Below, one piece after another: positions 18,590 to 28,164 of a DNA stretch of 64,000 bases. The first letter of the stretch is position 1. Every line of letters begins with the position of its first letter. The DNA lies in the NCBI GenBank assembly GCA_018268895.1, contig JAFDVP010000009.1, forward strand, positions 62,001 to 126,000, written 5' to 3'. The notes under the pieces are model-generated. The model ran no database searches, had not been told where the DNA came from, and saw only the letters and a list, made by a program, of their open reading frames with translations. Source of the DNA: Acidobacteriota bacterium (lineage in GTDB: Bacteria; Acidobacteriota; Terriglobia; Terriglobales; Acidobacteriaceae). Both the position numbers and the translations under genes were made by a program.

Positions 18590-19846
18590 TTGCCGAGCAC
18601 TTTAGTGGAACACGAGAGCCTTCTTGACCGGATAGGGATACCCTCTGCTCTTTTCTGGGGCTTTGTGGGACTTCTGGTCTTCATGATTGGAGACGGCGTT
18701 GAATCGGGATATCTGTCGCCCTACCTCGTGGGTCGCGGAATGGCGATCAACGACGTCGCTTCGATCATGACCGTGTACGGCACGACTGCCGCAATCGCCG
18801 GCTGGTTTTCTGGCGCATTGTCGGACGTGTGGGGGCCACGGCGCGTCATCGTTACTGGATGGTTGATCTGGCTGGCGTTTCAGGTTGCGTTCCTGAAGAT
18901 TGGGCTGCTGCACGCAACGCCATCGGCTGTGATGCTGACGTATGGCCTGCGCGGGTTTGGCTATCCGCTGTTCGCCTTCGGGTTCCTGGTGTGGATTACG
19001 GTGGCTGCGCCGAAATACCGTATGGCATCCGCAATGGGCTGGTTCTGGTTTGCGTTTACAGGGGGTCTTCCAACACTTGGATCGCTGGTTGCGCGGTACT
19101 CGATTCCAAGGATCGGAGCGTACAACACCTTCTGGATCTCCACGGGACTGGTGATGGCAGGCGGCATCATTCTTCTTGCCGGAGTTCGAGAGACGAGAGG
19201 CGCGCGCCGATTGGTTGAAGAAGATAAGCGCCCTGTCGCGGCGCTGCTGCACTCGGTTGCATTGGCGTGGCGCAAGCCGAAGATCGGCATAGCGTGCATC
19301 GTCCGCATCATCAATACCGCGCCGGAGTTCGGTTTCTTCATCATCCTGCCGGGATTTTTTGAAGATGTCATCGGGTTCAGCCAGGCGCAGTTCCTTACGC
19401 TACTGAGCGCTATCTTCCTGTCGAACATTCTCTGGAATCTCCTGTTCGGTTTGATCGGAGATCGATTTGGCTGGCGGATGACAGTGGCAACCTGTGGAGG
19501 GTTCGGTTCGGCGGTAACGACGTTGCTGCTCTTTTACATTCCTTTGGCGACCCACAACTATGTTGCGAGTATTGCCGTTGGGATGCTGTATGGCGCGACG
19601 TTGGCAGGCTATGTTCCGTTGTCGGCGCTGATGCCGATGCTGGCCCCGGAGCATCGCGGCGAAGCGCTTTCGATGTTGAACCTCGGCGCGGGAGCAGCTA
19701 TGCAGGTGGGGCCACTATTGGTCAGGGTGTTCTTCCACCACGTTGGGGTTAAAGGGATGATGTGGATCTTTGCCGGGTTGTACCTTGCGAGCGGGTTGCT
19801 CGCGCTGATGCTGACGACAGATGAAGAAATGGTGGAAGCGGTCTAG
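18590..19846 (+). CDS. MFS permease, RbtT/DalT/CsbX polyol family
   Basis: A 418-residue permease with 12 predicted membrane helices. The N-terminal sequence LLDRIGIPSALFWGFVGLLVFMIGDG and the following SGYLSPYL are typical of the ribitol/D-arabinitol permease family. It probably brings a polyol or related sugar into the cell in symport with protons. Translation starts at TTG 18590 behind AAAGGTGA. Its TAG overlaps the GTG of the next gene, the first of two FGGY kinases, so it is the first gene of a coupled operon. A paralogue lies at 26840-28135. Substrate not determined. Confidence 0.9.
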   Translation: MPSTLVEHESLLDRIGIPSALFWGFVGLLVFMIGDGVESGYLSPYLVGRGMAINDVASIMTVYGTTAAIAGWFSGALSDVWGPRRVIVTGWLIWLAFQVAFLKIGLLHATPSAVMLTYGLRGFGYPLFAFGFLVWITVAAPKYRMASAMGWFWFAFTGGLPTLGSLVARYSIPRIGAYNTFWISTGLVMAGGIILLAGVRETRGARRLVEEDKRPVAALLHSVALAWRKPKIGIACIVRIINTAPEFGFFIILPGFFEDVIGFSQAQFLTLLSAIFLSNILWNLLFGLIGDRFGWRMTVATCGGFGSAVTTLLLFYIPLATHNYVASIAVGMLYGATLAGYVPLSALMPMLAPEHRGEALSMLNLGAGAAMQVGPLLVRVFFHHVGVKGMMWIFAGLYLASGLLALMLTTDEEMVEAV

Positions 19847-21321
19847 TGGCCTGGATAGCAATTGACGCGGGAACGTCGGTGATCAAGTCAGTCGCCTTCA
19901 CTTCGGATGGGAGAGAGTTGGCGCTGGCGCGTGCAAAGACGAAGGTGAGGCATGTACAGCCGAACTTCTCCGAGCAGAATATGGAGGAGGTCTGGCAGGC
20001 AGTCGTTGAGACGGTAAGAGATGTGGCCGTGCGTTGTGGCGAAGCGATTGAAGGGCTCGTAACAACGGCGCAGGGCGATGGTTGCTGGCTGGTCGATCGC
20101 GAGGGAAACCCGGTCCGAGATGCTGTCCTGTGGAACGATGGCCGCGCGTATGCCGTCGTCGAGCGCTGGAGAACGGAAGGCGTCGTCGACAGAGCCTTTT
20201 GCCTCAGCGGATCGGTCGCTTATGCCGGTCTTTCAAGCGCAATTGCAAGCTGGTTGAGTGAGAACGAGGCGGAAACGATGGATCGCGCTGCCTGGATTCT
20301 CTCCTGCAACGGCTGGATCTTCTCGCGTATGACGCGACGATTTCTGAGCGACCGTTCGGATGGTTCAAACCCATACAGCGACGTAGAGAAAGGGGAGTAT
20401 TCGACGGAGCTTTTGCGGCTCTATGGGCGCGAGCCGGATGCGAAGCTGCTTCCAGAGATCGCAAGCGGCAAAAAATTGAGTGCTCCGCTGGACGAAGCAG
20501 CAGCTCGCCAGATGGGACTGACGGCGGGAATACCGGCGATCATGGCCCCTTACGACATTGTGTCCACCGCCTACGGTTGCGGCGTGGGATCGGCGGGACA
20601 AGCGTGCGTCATCCTGGGAACAACATTGTGCCCTGAGGTCGTTACCGATCGGATCGATCTGAATGAAACGCCTGCGGGAACGACAATTGCTCTGGGTGGT
20701 GGGCGCTTTCTGCGTGCGATGCCGACGCTGACAGGATGCGAGGCGTTGGAGTGGGCTGCGCGCATGTTGGGATGCGATGGGCTTCACGGTCTGGAGGAGC
20801 TTGCTGCTCGCTCTGAGGCTGCTGGGGCGGCGACCTATTTTCTTCCCTATCTGTCGCCGGCAGGTGAACGTGCTCCCTTTCTGGCTCCGGAAGCGAGCGG
20901 CAGTTTTCATGGCATAACGCTGGCGACAACGAGGGAAGAGATTGCATTGAGCGTTTACGAGGGGCTTTCTTTTGTAATCCACGAATGTCTTGAGGAGAGT
21001 GCGTCTTATCTGTCAGAGATGCGCGTGACGGGTGGTGGAGCGCGGAGCGATCTCTGGTGCCAGCTGATCGCCGATGTAACTGGATTGCGTGTCTTGCGTC
21101 CGGAGGGAAGCGAGCAGGGTGCACAGGGAGCGTTTCTGTTCGCGCAGGCGGTGGAACAAGGGGAATCGATTGAGAGCGTGTTGCAACGAATGCCGATTTC
21201 AACCGTAGTGTTTTCTCCTCGCGAAGCACGGCTAAGTGTTCTGAGGCGTCGTTACGAGATATGGAAGAGCCTGCGTGCTGTTGTGGCGCCCGAATGGTCT
21301 GCGCTGCGAGGTGAACGTTGA
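19846..21321 (+). CDS. FGGY family carbohydrate kinase
   Basis: A 491-residue cytoplasmic kinase with the two actin-like domains of the FGGY family. The N-terminal phosphate-binding loop reads IAIDAGTSVIKSVAF; the adenosine region in the C-terminal domain contains MRVTGGGARSDLWCQLIADV. It would phosphorylate an imported polyol or ketose. It starts with GTG overlapping the permease stop codon and ends overlapping the start of a second FGGY kinase. I cannot assign it to xylulose, erythritol, glycerol or another substrate from sequence alone. Confidence 0.9.
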   Translation: MAWIAIDAGTSVIKSVAFTSDGRELALARAKTKVRHVQPNFSEQNMEEVWQAVVETVRDVAVRCGEAIEGLVTTAQGDGCWLVDREGNPVRDAVLWNDGRAYAVVERWRTEGVVDRAFCLSGSVAYAGLSSAIASWLSENEAETMDRAAWILSCNGWIFSRMTRRFLSDRSDGSNPYSDVEKGEYSTELLRLYGREPDAKLLPEIASGKKLSAPLDEAAARQMGLTAGIPAIMAPYDIVSTAYGCGVGSAGQACVILGTTLCPEVVTDRIDLNETPAGTTIALGGGRFLRAMPTLTGCEALEWAARMLGCDGLHGLEELAARSEAAGAATYFLPYLSPAGERAPFLAPEASGSFHGITLATTREEIALSVYEGLSFVIHECLEESASYLSEMRVTGGGARSDLWCQLIADVTGLRVLRPEGSEQGAQGAFLFAQAVEQGESIESVLQRMPISTVVFSPREARLSVLRRRYEIWKSLRAVVAPEWSALRGER

Positions 21322-22781
21322 GCGAGCCGGTATATCTCGGTATCGACCTCGGCACGCAGAGCGTGCGAGTGCTCGCGGTTACGGCAGGCGGCGATGTTGC
21401 AGCTTCCGCGGCGAATCCTTTGAGGAGCATCCGTGAAGGCGTTCGTCATGAGCAATCGCCGCAGGAATGGTGGTTGGCCGTATCGGAAGGGTGCAGAAAG
21501 GTAGTGCGCGATCTGGGCGGCGCTGAGGTCCTCGGGCTTGCGGTATGCGCGACGTCCGGGACGATTCTGCTGATAGATGATGCGGGCGGTCCTTTGACCA
21601 ACGGATTGATGTATGACGATGCGCGCGCGCAGGCCGAAGCCGCCGCGGTCAACGATGCTGGAGAAGAGTTGTGGTTGCGGATGAGCTATCGCATGCAACC
21701 CTCGTGGGCATTGCCGAAACTGTTGTGGCTGGCGCGAGCGGGCGCCGTGCGAAGTGGAGTGCGTGTTGCGCATCAGAACGACTACATCAACATGCGTCTG
21801 TCGGGGAGCCTTGTTGCAACGGACTCGAGCCATGCGTTGAAGACGGGCTATGACCTCATCGAGAACCATTGGCCGGGAAAAATTTTGGACAGGCTCAATC
21901 TTCCATCCGATATATTTCCATCCGTTGTGCGGCCGGGGACAAAGATCGGCGAAGTTTGCGAAGCCGCAGCCGGGGAAACCGGGATAGCAAAGGGGACACC
22001 AATCTATGCGGGAATGACGGACGGGTGTGCGGCACAGATTGCTTCGGGCGCAATCGCCGAGGGGAGCTGGAACAGCGTTATCGGAACAACGCTGGTGATG
22101 AAAGGAGTCACCGGCGCACTTCTTCATGACCCCGCCGGGGTGGTCTATTCGCACCGTTCGCCCGATGGCCGATGGTTGCCTGGCGGGGCCTCGAACTGCG
22201 GAGCAGGATTGATCGCAAAACAGTTTATGCCGGAAGAGATGGAGTCGCTGAACCGGGCAGCTCTTCGTGCAGACCCTACAGGTGTTGTGGTCTATCCATT
22301 GATGGGGACGGGTGAGAGGTATCCATTTTCCGAATCGCGTGCCCATGGGTTCACCGTGGGGCAGGCGCGATCTCGCGAAGAGCAGTACACGGCGACGCTG
22401 GAAGGTATTGCCTGCGTGGAGCGTCTTGCTGTCGATGCGCTGCGCATGCTGGGCGCGCCGATGTACGGCGCATACACCATCTCAGGAGGGGCCACGCGCA
22501 GCGACGCATTGAACAGCATACGGGCAGCGATGCTGCAACGTACCCTTCATGTTCCGTCGGTGACAGAGAGCGCCTTTGGTATGGCGGTGCTGGCTGCCAG
22601 TTCGGGGTCGTCGTTACAGGGGGCGGCAGAAAGCATGGTTCGAGTGGAACGTACCGTTGAGCCTGCATATGGATTTGAACGCTACGCGAATCAATATGCC
22701 CGTTTTGTGAGCGAGCTTCAGGGGCGTGGGTGGCTCGACGGCGCGCTTGCCGGCGCGGCATTGCAAGGGGCGTCTGCATGA
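21318..22781 (+). CDS. Second FGGY family carbohydrate kinase
   Basis: A 487-residue kinase with N-terminal LGIDLGTQSVRVLAV and a C-terminal YTISGGATRSDALNSIRAAM block. It is clearly diverged from its upstream neighbour and recalls the D-ribulokinase/SePSK branch (for example TSGTILLID and GMTDGCAAQIASG), so it probably acts on a different sugar. The TTG start (21318) overlaps the TGA of the first kinase, and its own TGA overlaps the ATG of the phosphatase gene. Two FGGY kinases and a phosphatase coupled in one operon are unusual. Confidence 0.9.
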   Translation: MSEPVYLGIDLGTQSVRVLAVTAGGDVAASAANPLRSIREGVRHEQSPQEWWLAVSEGCRKVVRDLGGAEVLGLAVCATSGTILLIDDAGGPLTNGLMYDDARAQAEAAAVNDAGEELWLRMSYRMQPSWALPKLLWLARAGAVRSGVRVAHQNDYINMRLSGSLVATDSSHALKTGYDLIENHWPGKILDRLNLPSDIFPSVVRPGTKIGEVCEAAAGETGIAKGTPIYAGMTDGCAAQIASGAIAEGSWNSVIGTTLVMKGVTGALLHDPAGVVYSHRSPDGRWLPGGASNCGAGLIAKQFMPEEMESLNRAALRADPTGVVVYPLMGTGERYPFSESRAHGFTVGQARSREEQYTATLEGIACVERLAVDALRMLGAPMYGAYTISGGATRSDALNSIRAAMLQRTLHVPSVTESAFGMAVLAASSGSSLQGAAESMVRVERTVEPAYGFERYANQYARFVSELQGRGWLDGALAGAALQGASA

Positions 22782-23398
22782 CACGAATCGTGCTGGTGCG
22801 GCATGGTGAAACGGTTTGGCACGCGGAGAATCGCTATGCCGGGCGAACCGATGTTGCGTTGACGGAGACTGGTCGAGCGCAAGCCAGACAGCTTGCGATG
22901 TGGGCGAAGAGACAGAAGTTCGATGCAGTGTGGAGCTCGCCTCTCTCTCGCGCGCGGCAGACGGCGCAGCCATCCGCGGATGCGCTCGCAGTTCCGCTAC
23001 AGATTGAGGAGCGGCTGATCGAACTCGACTTTGGCGATGCGGAAGGATTGACCTCCAGCGAGATGCAGCAACAGTTCCCATCGGAACGCAAAGCATTTGA
23101 ACTCGATCCGGCGGCAAATCCGCTGCCGGGAGGAGAGTCGCCAGGCGCGGCTGCGATGCGTGGAGAGGAGGCGCTTCGTGCAATCGCCTCCCGTTCGCCC
23201 GATGGGCGCGTTCTGGTGGTAGCTCACAGCACTCTGTTGAGGCTCATACTTTGCCGCCTGATGGGAATACCGCTATCGCACTATCGCGTTTTGTTTCCGC
23301 ATTTCGATAACTGCTCGATTACTGAAATTGGCGTGGCGCCGTCAGGAGCTACGGCGCTGTTTACCTTTAACGTTCCTTTGTCACCTTTGCAAATCTAG
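22778..23398 (+). CDS. Histidine phosphatase (phosphoglycerate mutase-like)
   Basis: A 206-residue member of the histidine phosphatase superfamily. The catalytic motif VLVRHGETVWHAENRYAGRTD is at the very N-terminus, giving the phosphorylated His near residue 9; the second His is in VVAHSTLLRLILC. In this family such short proteins are mostly phosphatases of small metabolites (CobC/GpmB-type) rather than true mutases. The ATG at 22778 overlaps the kinase stop, and the RHG motif fixes the start. Its place after two kinases suggests it dephosphorylates an intermediate or by-product of the same pathway. Confidence 0.92.
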   Translation: MTRIVLVRHGETVWHAENRYAGRTDVALTETGRAQARQLAMWAKRQKFDAVWSSPLSRARQTAQPSADALAVPLQIEERLIELDFGDAEGLTSSEMQQQFPSERKAFELDPAANPLPGGESPGAAAMRGEEALRAIASRSPDGRVLVVAHSTLLRLILCRLMGIPLSHYRVLFPHFDNCSITEIGVAPSGATALFTFNVPLSPLQI

Positions 23399-23419
23399 CT
23401 GGAGAGTGTTCGGACTGCG

Positions 23420-24436
23420 ATGTTTAAAGAGAAACTGGTGTTGGTTGGAGATCACTTTATTCTTCCGTCGGTAATGCGGGATGCCCTCGGTAGTCTTGTC
23501 GAGCAGTTCGATGTGCAGGAAGCGATGACGCCCTTCCCGCTGGAACCTTTTAGCAATATCGCTGAGGTCCGTGAAGCCTCGGGGTCCGAAGAGATGATGA
23601 TCGATGCCCTCAAGGGCGCCTCCATCTGCATTGCGCATCATGCGCCACTGACGAAAAGGGTCATCGAGAGCGCGCATGATCTTCGGCTATTTGTTGTGTG
23701 CCGCGGGGGGCCGGTCAATGTCAATGTAGCGGCGGCGTCGGAGCGCGGCATCAAGATAGCGTATACGCCCGCGCGCAACGCGGCTGCGACCGCGGAGCAT
23801 ACGATTGCCATGATGATGTGCGCAATCCGGCACATCTCGCAGAGTGATGCCTTACTTCGGCAAGGGCAGTGGAAAGGAGACTACACATGGGAGACTGCCG
23901 GATTTGAACTGGAGACTGCGACCGTCGGTTTGATCGGCTATGGAGCGATTGGCCGCATCGTTGCCAGAATTCTGCGGAGCTTTGGAGCGAAGGTCCTCGT
24001 CTACGATCCATTTGCCGAAATAAAGGGTGACGATGTCGAGCAGATCCTGCAATTGGATGACCTTCTCGACCGTGTCGATGTCGTTTCGTTGCACGCTCGC
24101 GAGACACCCGACACCAAATCGATTCTTGACGAGAAGCAGATCGCTCGCCTGAAGCGAGGTGCGGTAATCGTGAATTGTGCGCGTGGATCGCTGCTCGACT
24201 ATCAAGCGATGGAGCAGGCGCTCAGGTCGGGTCATCTTTCTGCGGCGGCGGCCGATGTCTTTCCGATGGAGCCTATTCCCGCCGGATCGACACTCCTTAC
24301 ACTTCCAAACTTTGTCATGACGCCACATATCGCAGGCGGCACGCGGCAGGCTGCGATGAAGGCGGCCGCGATCGCGACAGAAGAGCTTCGCCGCTATCTT
24401 GCAGGCGAGCCCTTACGATATTGCGCGAATCCCTAA
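23420..24436 (+). CDS. D-isomer-specific 2-hydroxyacid dehydrogenase
   Basis: A 338-residue NAD-dependent dehydrogenase of the SerA/PdxB-like superfamily. The dinucleotide fold is seen in VGLIGYGAIGRIVARIL. The catalytic triad is complete: Arg in NCARGSLLD, Glu in FPMEPIP and His in TPHIAGGT. It would interconvert a 2-hydroxyacid (possibly phosphorylated) and a 2-oxoacid. It is the last gene of the polyol/sugar operon, 21 bp after the phosphatase, and is followed by a strong terminator. It may oxidise an aldonate or phospho-aldonate made from the imported substrate. Confidence 0.9.
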   Translation: MFKEKLVLVGDHFILPSVMRDALGSLVEQFDVQEAMTPFPLEPFSNIAEVREASGSEEMMIDALKGASICIAHHAPLTKRVIESAHDLRLFVVCRGGPVNVNVAAASERGIKIAYTPARNAAATAEHTIAMMMCAIRHISQSDALLRQGQWKGDYTWETAGFELETATVGLIGYGAIGRIVARILRSFGAKVLVYDPFAEIKGDDVEQILQLDDLLDRVDVVSLHARETPDTKSILDEKQIARLKRGAVIVNCARGSLLDYQAMEQALRSGHLSAAAADVFPMEPIPAGSTLLTLPNFVMTPHIAGGTRQAAMKAAAIATEELRRYLAGEPLRYCANP

Positions 24437-24455
24437 GACAAGATGATTGTGTAGA

Positions 24456-24488
24456 AATGGCGCAGCCCGCGCGTGCGGCTGCGCCATT
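24456..24488. terminator. Bidirectional terminator between two polyol operons
   Basis: AATGGCGCAGCC (24456-24467) and GGCTGCGCCATT (24477-24488) form a perfect 12-bp stem with a 9-base loop between convergent genes. Confidence 0.8.
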
Positions 24489-24510
24489 GCAGAGATAGAT
24501 TAATAGCCAA

Positions 24511-25855
24511 CTAGTCTGCGTAGAGATTGCTCCGGAGAAAATCGTTCTGGAATTTTCCTTTCGGATCGTAGGCTTCAACAAGGGCCTTGAAGTCCTTGAG
24601 GTGTGAATAGAGCGGCCCCGGCTTCATGGTGAATACCTTTGCCCAGTGTGGTCGTGGAGAAAATGGAGCGAGTTTCGCTTCGATCTGGGAGACGATGGCG
24701 GCCACCGCCTCTGGCTCACGCTTCCAGGTAAAGTGCAGGGCCAGCGAGGGGCGCTGATAGGCCATGCTCAGCCAAAGGTCGTCTGCGGCAATTGCGCGGA
24801 ACTCTGTAGCGTAGAGGTGCGGCGTGATCTTATCGCGCAGGGATTCCACGGCAAGAATCGCATCGTATCCGTGCTCGAAGGGAACGAAGAATTCGCTTTG
24901 AATCTCCTCTCCGCTTGATGGAGTGAAGCCCATGCGGAAGTGCGGAAGGCGTTCGTACCAGGTCCCGACCTTGTTCTCCTGCTCGGTGCACGCTTCGGCG
25001 GAATGGCCATCCAGCGGATGCAACTTCGTCTTTGCAAGAGTGGCGTTATAGAAGAGTGCGGGAGGTTGCGCGCTTCCACGCTGGTCTACGCGGCGCTTAA
25101 GCCAGACTTCGTTCGCGCGATGGTTCTGCCAGTTCGTAAATATCGAGACGCTGTACGCCGAACCCATGATGGCTGGCAGATTGTTCTTCAGTTCGGAGAA
25201 GCTGAGATTCTGATAGACAACCTGCGTCATGTCATATCTGGGCTGCACCTTCAAGGTGACTTTTGTCAAAATGCCCAACGCGCCGAGGGCCACAACGGCT
25301 CCGGGAAAGCGGTCAGGATTCTCAGCGCGTGAGAGCCGGTGGACACTGCCGTCTGCGGCAACGAATTCGATCGCAACGACTGCTGTGGAGAGGTTTCCGT
25401 TGTTAACTCCTGAGCCGTGAGTCGCGGTAGAGATGGCCCCGCCCACAGAGATGTGAGGAAGCGAGGCGAGGTTATGCAAAGCAAACCCGCGCTGGTCCAG
25501 CTCTTGGGCGAGGTTTCCATATTTTAATTCCCGCGCCTACTGTAACTGTCCCTGCCGGTGCATTAAGAGAGACGTCGTTGAGCTTTAGCGTTGAAATCTG
25601 GGCGACCGACGAGTCTGCAATGCCATTGAAAGAGTGCCTGCTGCCCAGCGCATGTACATTCTTTGCGCTTCGCACTGCATCCTGAACGTCAGCTACGGAG
25701 GCGGGCTCAAACAGTTGGGCGGCGTGATAACGATAGTTGCCCGACCAGTTGGTTCGCGGAGATGAAGCGCCTCCGGTGACGGCTTCAGCAAAGTTCGAGG
25801 TGGCGACAGTTGCGAGCAATGCAGCAGAACCCTTCAGAAACTCTCGTTTATCCAT
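24511..25855 (-). pseudogene. Alditol oxidase (AldO-like) gene broken by a single-base frameshift
   Basis: Two overlapping minus-strand frames together give one FAD-linked alditol/aldonolactone oxidase of about 448 residues. The first part (from ATG 25855) has a Tat-like N-terminus (DKREFLKGS) and the likely flavin-attachment His 74 in LGSRHSFNGIA. The second part continues with LASLPHISVGGAISTATHGSG and ends with RPHWAKVFTM, the family HWxKVF motif. The frames can be joined at the run of four T on the plus strand (25522-25525): with three, the protein reads through as IKYGNLAQELDQRGF. It resembles Streptomyces AldO throughout. It is the last gene of the mannitol-type operon. Either a real mutation, programmed slippage, or a sequencing error. 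Confidence 0.85.
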
Positions 25856-25909
25856 TTGACGCCTCAGTCCGTTCATTTCGATCCGATTGATATCGTGCTG
25901 CGATTGTCC

Positions 25910-26839
25910 TCAACTCGTAAATTGTTGAACGATGTGGGTGCAGTCTCCATAGGTCCACTCTGGCGTGGCGCCCGGACGGCTTGCGACCAGGGCGCCGGCC
26001 GCGTTTGCGAAGCGGGCAATATCTTCAGTGAGCCACTTGGAGTGATATCCATGCAGAAACGCGGCGGCAAATGCGTCGCCCGCTCCCACGGTGTCGTGCA
26101 CCTCGATGGGAAATCCGCTGTGGGTGTCTACGGAGTTGCTGCTATAGATCAAGCAGCCTTCCGCGCCTAGCGTTACGCACATCGTATCGATGCCGTATTC
26201 GGAGGCCCATTGCTGGCAGAACGATCTGAGATCGAAGGTCCGCGATGAGGGACGACCGAGTCCGGACAGTATTTTCGCTTCGTCCAGATTGAGCTTCATT
26301 GCATGGCAACGGTGGCTCAATCTCTGCACCAACTCATAGTTCCAATGGCCGGTACGGAGGTTGAGATCGTAGAAGCAACGGGCGTTTGGCCGAGTGCGTA
26401 TGAGTTCTGCGATGAATGCTTCCATCTCAGGTTCCGTTTGAAGAAGTGTGCCGAAGTAGATCCAATCGATAGGGCCCTGCGCATCTGCGGATATGGAAGG
26501 CGCACGAGGGTCGAAGCGATCGAATGCGGCAGGGCGGGGAATATGGAACGTCGTCTCTCCGCGAGGGTTTGATTGGACGAGCGCGATGCCTGTCGCCTCG
26601 CCCGCGACGATTTGGACGGCGTCCGTACTCAATCCAAGACGCTTCATTGCATTCGTGGCTCGATGGCCGCGATCGTCTGCGCCGACACCGGTAATCAGCG
26701 TGGCCTCGCCGCCGAGACGCTGAATGTTTGCGCTGAAATTAAGCGCAGCTCCGCCGAGAATCTCTGTGCCGTCGAATATGTCCCAGAGGATCTCGCCGAC
26801 AGCGAGCACGCGCATCCCCTCGTCTGAGGTTTTCCTCAT
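25910..26839 (-). CDS. PfkB family carbohydrate kinase (fructokinase-like)
   Basis: A 309-residue ribokinase-type kinase. The N-terminal substrate region GEILWDIFDGTEILGGAALNF and the C-terminal anion-hole/catalytic motif DTVGAGDAFAAAFLHG are complete. Members of this branch phosphorylate fructose at C6. It follows the permease directly (the permease stop abuts its ATG) in an operon with a mannitol-type dehydrogenase, so a route mannitol to fructose to fructose 6-phosphate is the simplest reading. A second in-frame ATG at 26815 is a possible alternative start. Confidence 0.9.
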   Translation of the reverse strand: MRKTSDEGMRVLAVGEILWDIFDGTEILGGAALNFSANIQRLGGEATLITGVGADDRGHRATNAMKRLGLSTDAVQIVAGEATGIALVQSNPRGETTFHIPRPAAFDRFDPRAPSISADAQGPIDWIYFGTLLQTEPEMEAFIAELIRTRPNARCFYDLNLRTGHWNYELVQRLSHRCHAMKLNLDEAKILSGLGRPSSRTFDLRSFCQQWASEYGIDTMCVTLGAEGCLIYSSNSVDTHSGFPIEVHDTVGAGDAFAAAFLHGYHSKWLTEDIARFANAAGALVASRPGATPEWTYGDCTHIVQQFTS

Positions 26840-28135
26840 CTATGCGTGGCTCCCTTGCGCGGTCCGGCCTGTTTCGGATTCATTTGGCAGTTTGAGGGTG
26901 TAGCTGATGAATGCTGCAAGCAGATACAGGCCGGCAAAGACCCAGATCACGCCTTCAATGCCGAAGCGAGGCAGGCAGAGGCCAACCACTGCGGGGCCAA
27001 GCCAGATGCTCATGCCGGAGCCGAGGTTCATGATCGACATGGCCGCTCCGCGCGCTTCAGGCGCCAGGGACGCCATGATTGCGGCGATGGGTACGTAGCC
27101 AGCCAGCGCTATGCCGTAGGCCATGCCAGCCAGAGTGACGAGCAGGTAGTTTGGGCCGAAGATGTGCGGCACGTAGTAAAGGCCAAGCGTCGTAAGCGCG
27201 CATCCGCACGAGCCCGCGAAGGTGATCGTCTTTCTCCAGCCGATGCGGTCGCCAACGATACCCCAGAAGAGATTGAAGACCACGTTGGTGGCGAACATGA
27301 CGCTGAGGATGCGTAGCCATTGCGGAAGCGTAAAGCCCACCGTATGCACATAGAAGATCGGCAGGCAGACCAGGAAACCGAATTCGGAGGTGGTCGTAAC
27401 CGTCGCGACGATTCCTCCAAGTCCGACCTTCGGCTTCTTCCACGCGATGGAGATGCTGGAGAGAACAACCGCGAGAGGGTTTTCACCGCCGTTCGCCGCA
27501 GGTCCCGCGCCGCGTTTTTCTCGCACGCCCAGCAGAGCGATGAGTCCGCCTGCAAGAACCAGAACCACGGAGATCCAAAGGCTGCGATAAGGGCCGTATT
27601 GAGGAACAGAGTAGCTGGCAAAGAGCGAGCCGAGCGTGGGAAGGCCGCCTGTACGAGCGCACCAGAACCAGCCAACGGCGGTTGCAAGATAACGCTGCGG
27701 CGTGATGTGCGTGATCCAGATGAGAAAGCCAAAGGCAAACAGGGGATATCCAAATCCCCGCAACATGTAGCTCACCAGAATCACGGGAAAGTTATGAGCA
27801 CGGATTCCGAAGAGCAGGAACGGAATTTCGAAAGCGATCCAGATGACGAGTCCCATCCACATGACCCGTTTCGCGCCGAAGATGTCCGACAGTGCGCCGC
27901 TCAACCAGGAAGCGATGGCGGCCGTGACGCCATAGAGCGTAAAGATGAGTGCGATGCGCGACTCGCTGAAGTGAAGCTGATCCAGCAGGTATGGGGAAAG
28001 GAATCCTGCTTCCACGCCGTCGCCGATCATGAACAGCAGCAGGCCCAGATAGCCGATCGCTAGTCCAGGATGCATACCGAGGCGTTCGAGCCTGGACGTT
28101 GGTGATCCTGGTGATTGAACTTCAAGTTCTTGCAT
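26840..28135 (-). CDS. MFS permease, RbtT/DalT/CsbX polyol family (second copy)
   Basis: A 431-residue, 12-helix permease. Blocks such as LLFMIGDGVEAGFLSPYL, SYMLRGFGYPLFAFGFLIWIT and TGGLPTLGSLFA match the paralogue at 18590-19846 closely. Located between a mannitol-type dehydrogenase and a PfkB kinase, it most likely imports mannitol, arabinitol or a similar polyol. The gene is 29 bp downstream of the dehydrogenase and directly abuts the kinase, so all are co-transcribed. Confidence 0.92.
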   Translation of the reverse strand: MQELEVQSPGSPTSRLERLGMHPGLAIGYLGLLLFMIGDGVEAGFLSPYLLDQLHFSESRIALIFTLYGVTAAIASWLSGALSDIFGAKRVMWMGLVIWIAFEIPFLLFGIRAHNFPVILVSYMLRGFGYPLFAFGFLIWITHITPQRYLATAVGWFWCARTGGLPTLGSLFASYSVPQYGPYRSLWISVVLVLAGGLIALLGVREKRGAGPAANGGENPLAVVLSSISIAWKKPKVGLGGIVATVTTTSEFGFLVCLPIFYVHTVGFTLPQWLRILSVMFATNVVFNLFWGIVGDRIGWRKTITFAGSCGCALTTLGLYYVPHIFGPNYLLVTLAGMAYGIALAGYVPIAAIMASLAPEARGAAMSIMNLGSGMSIWLGPAVVGLCLPRFGIEGVIWVFAGLYLLAAFISYTLKLPNESETGRTAQGSHA

Positions 28136-28164
28136 GCTTGCGCTCTCCGGAAGGGTATCGAAAT

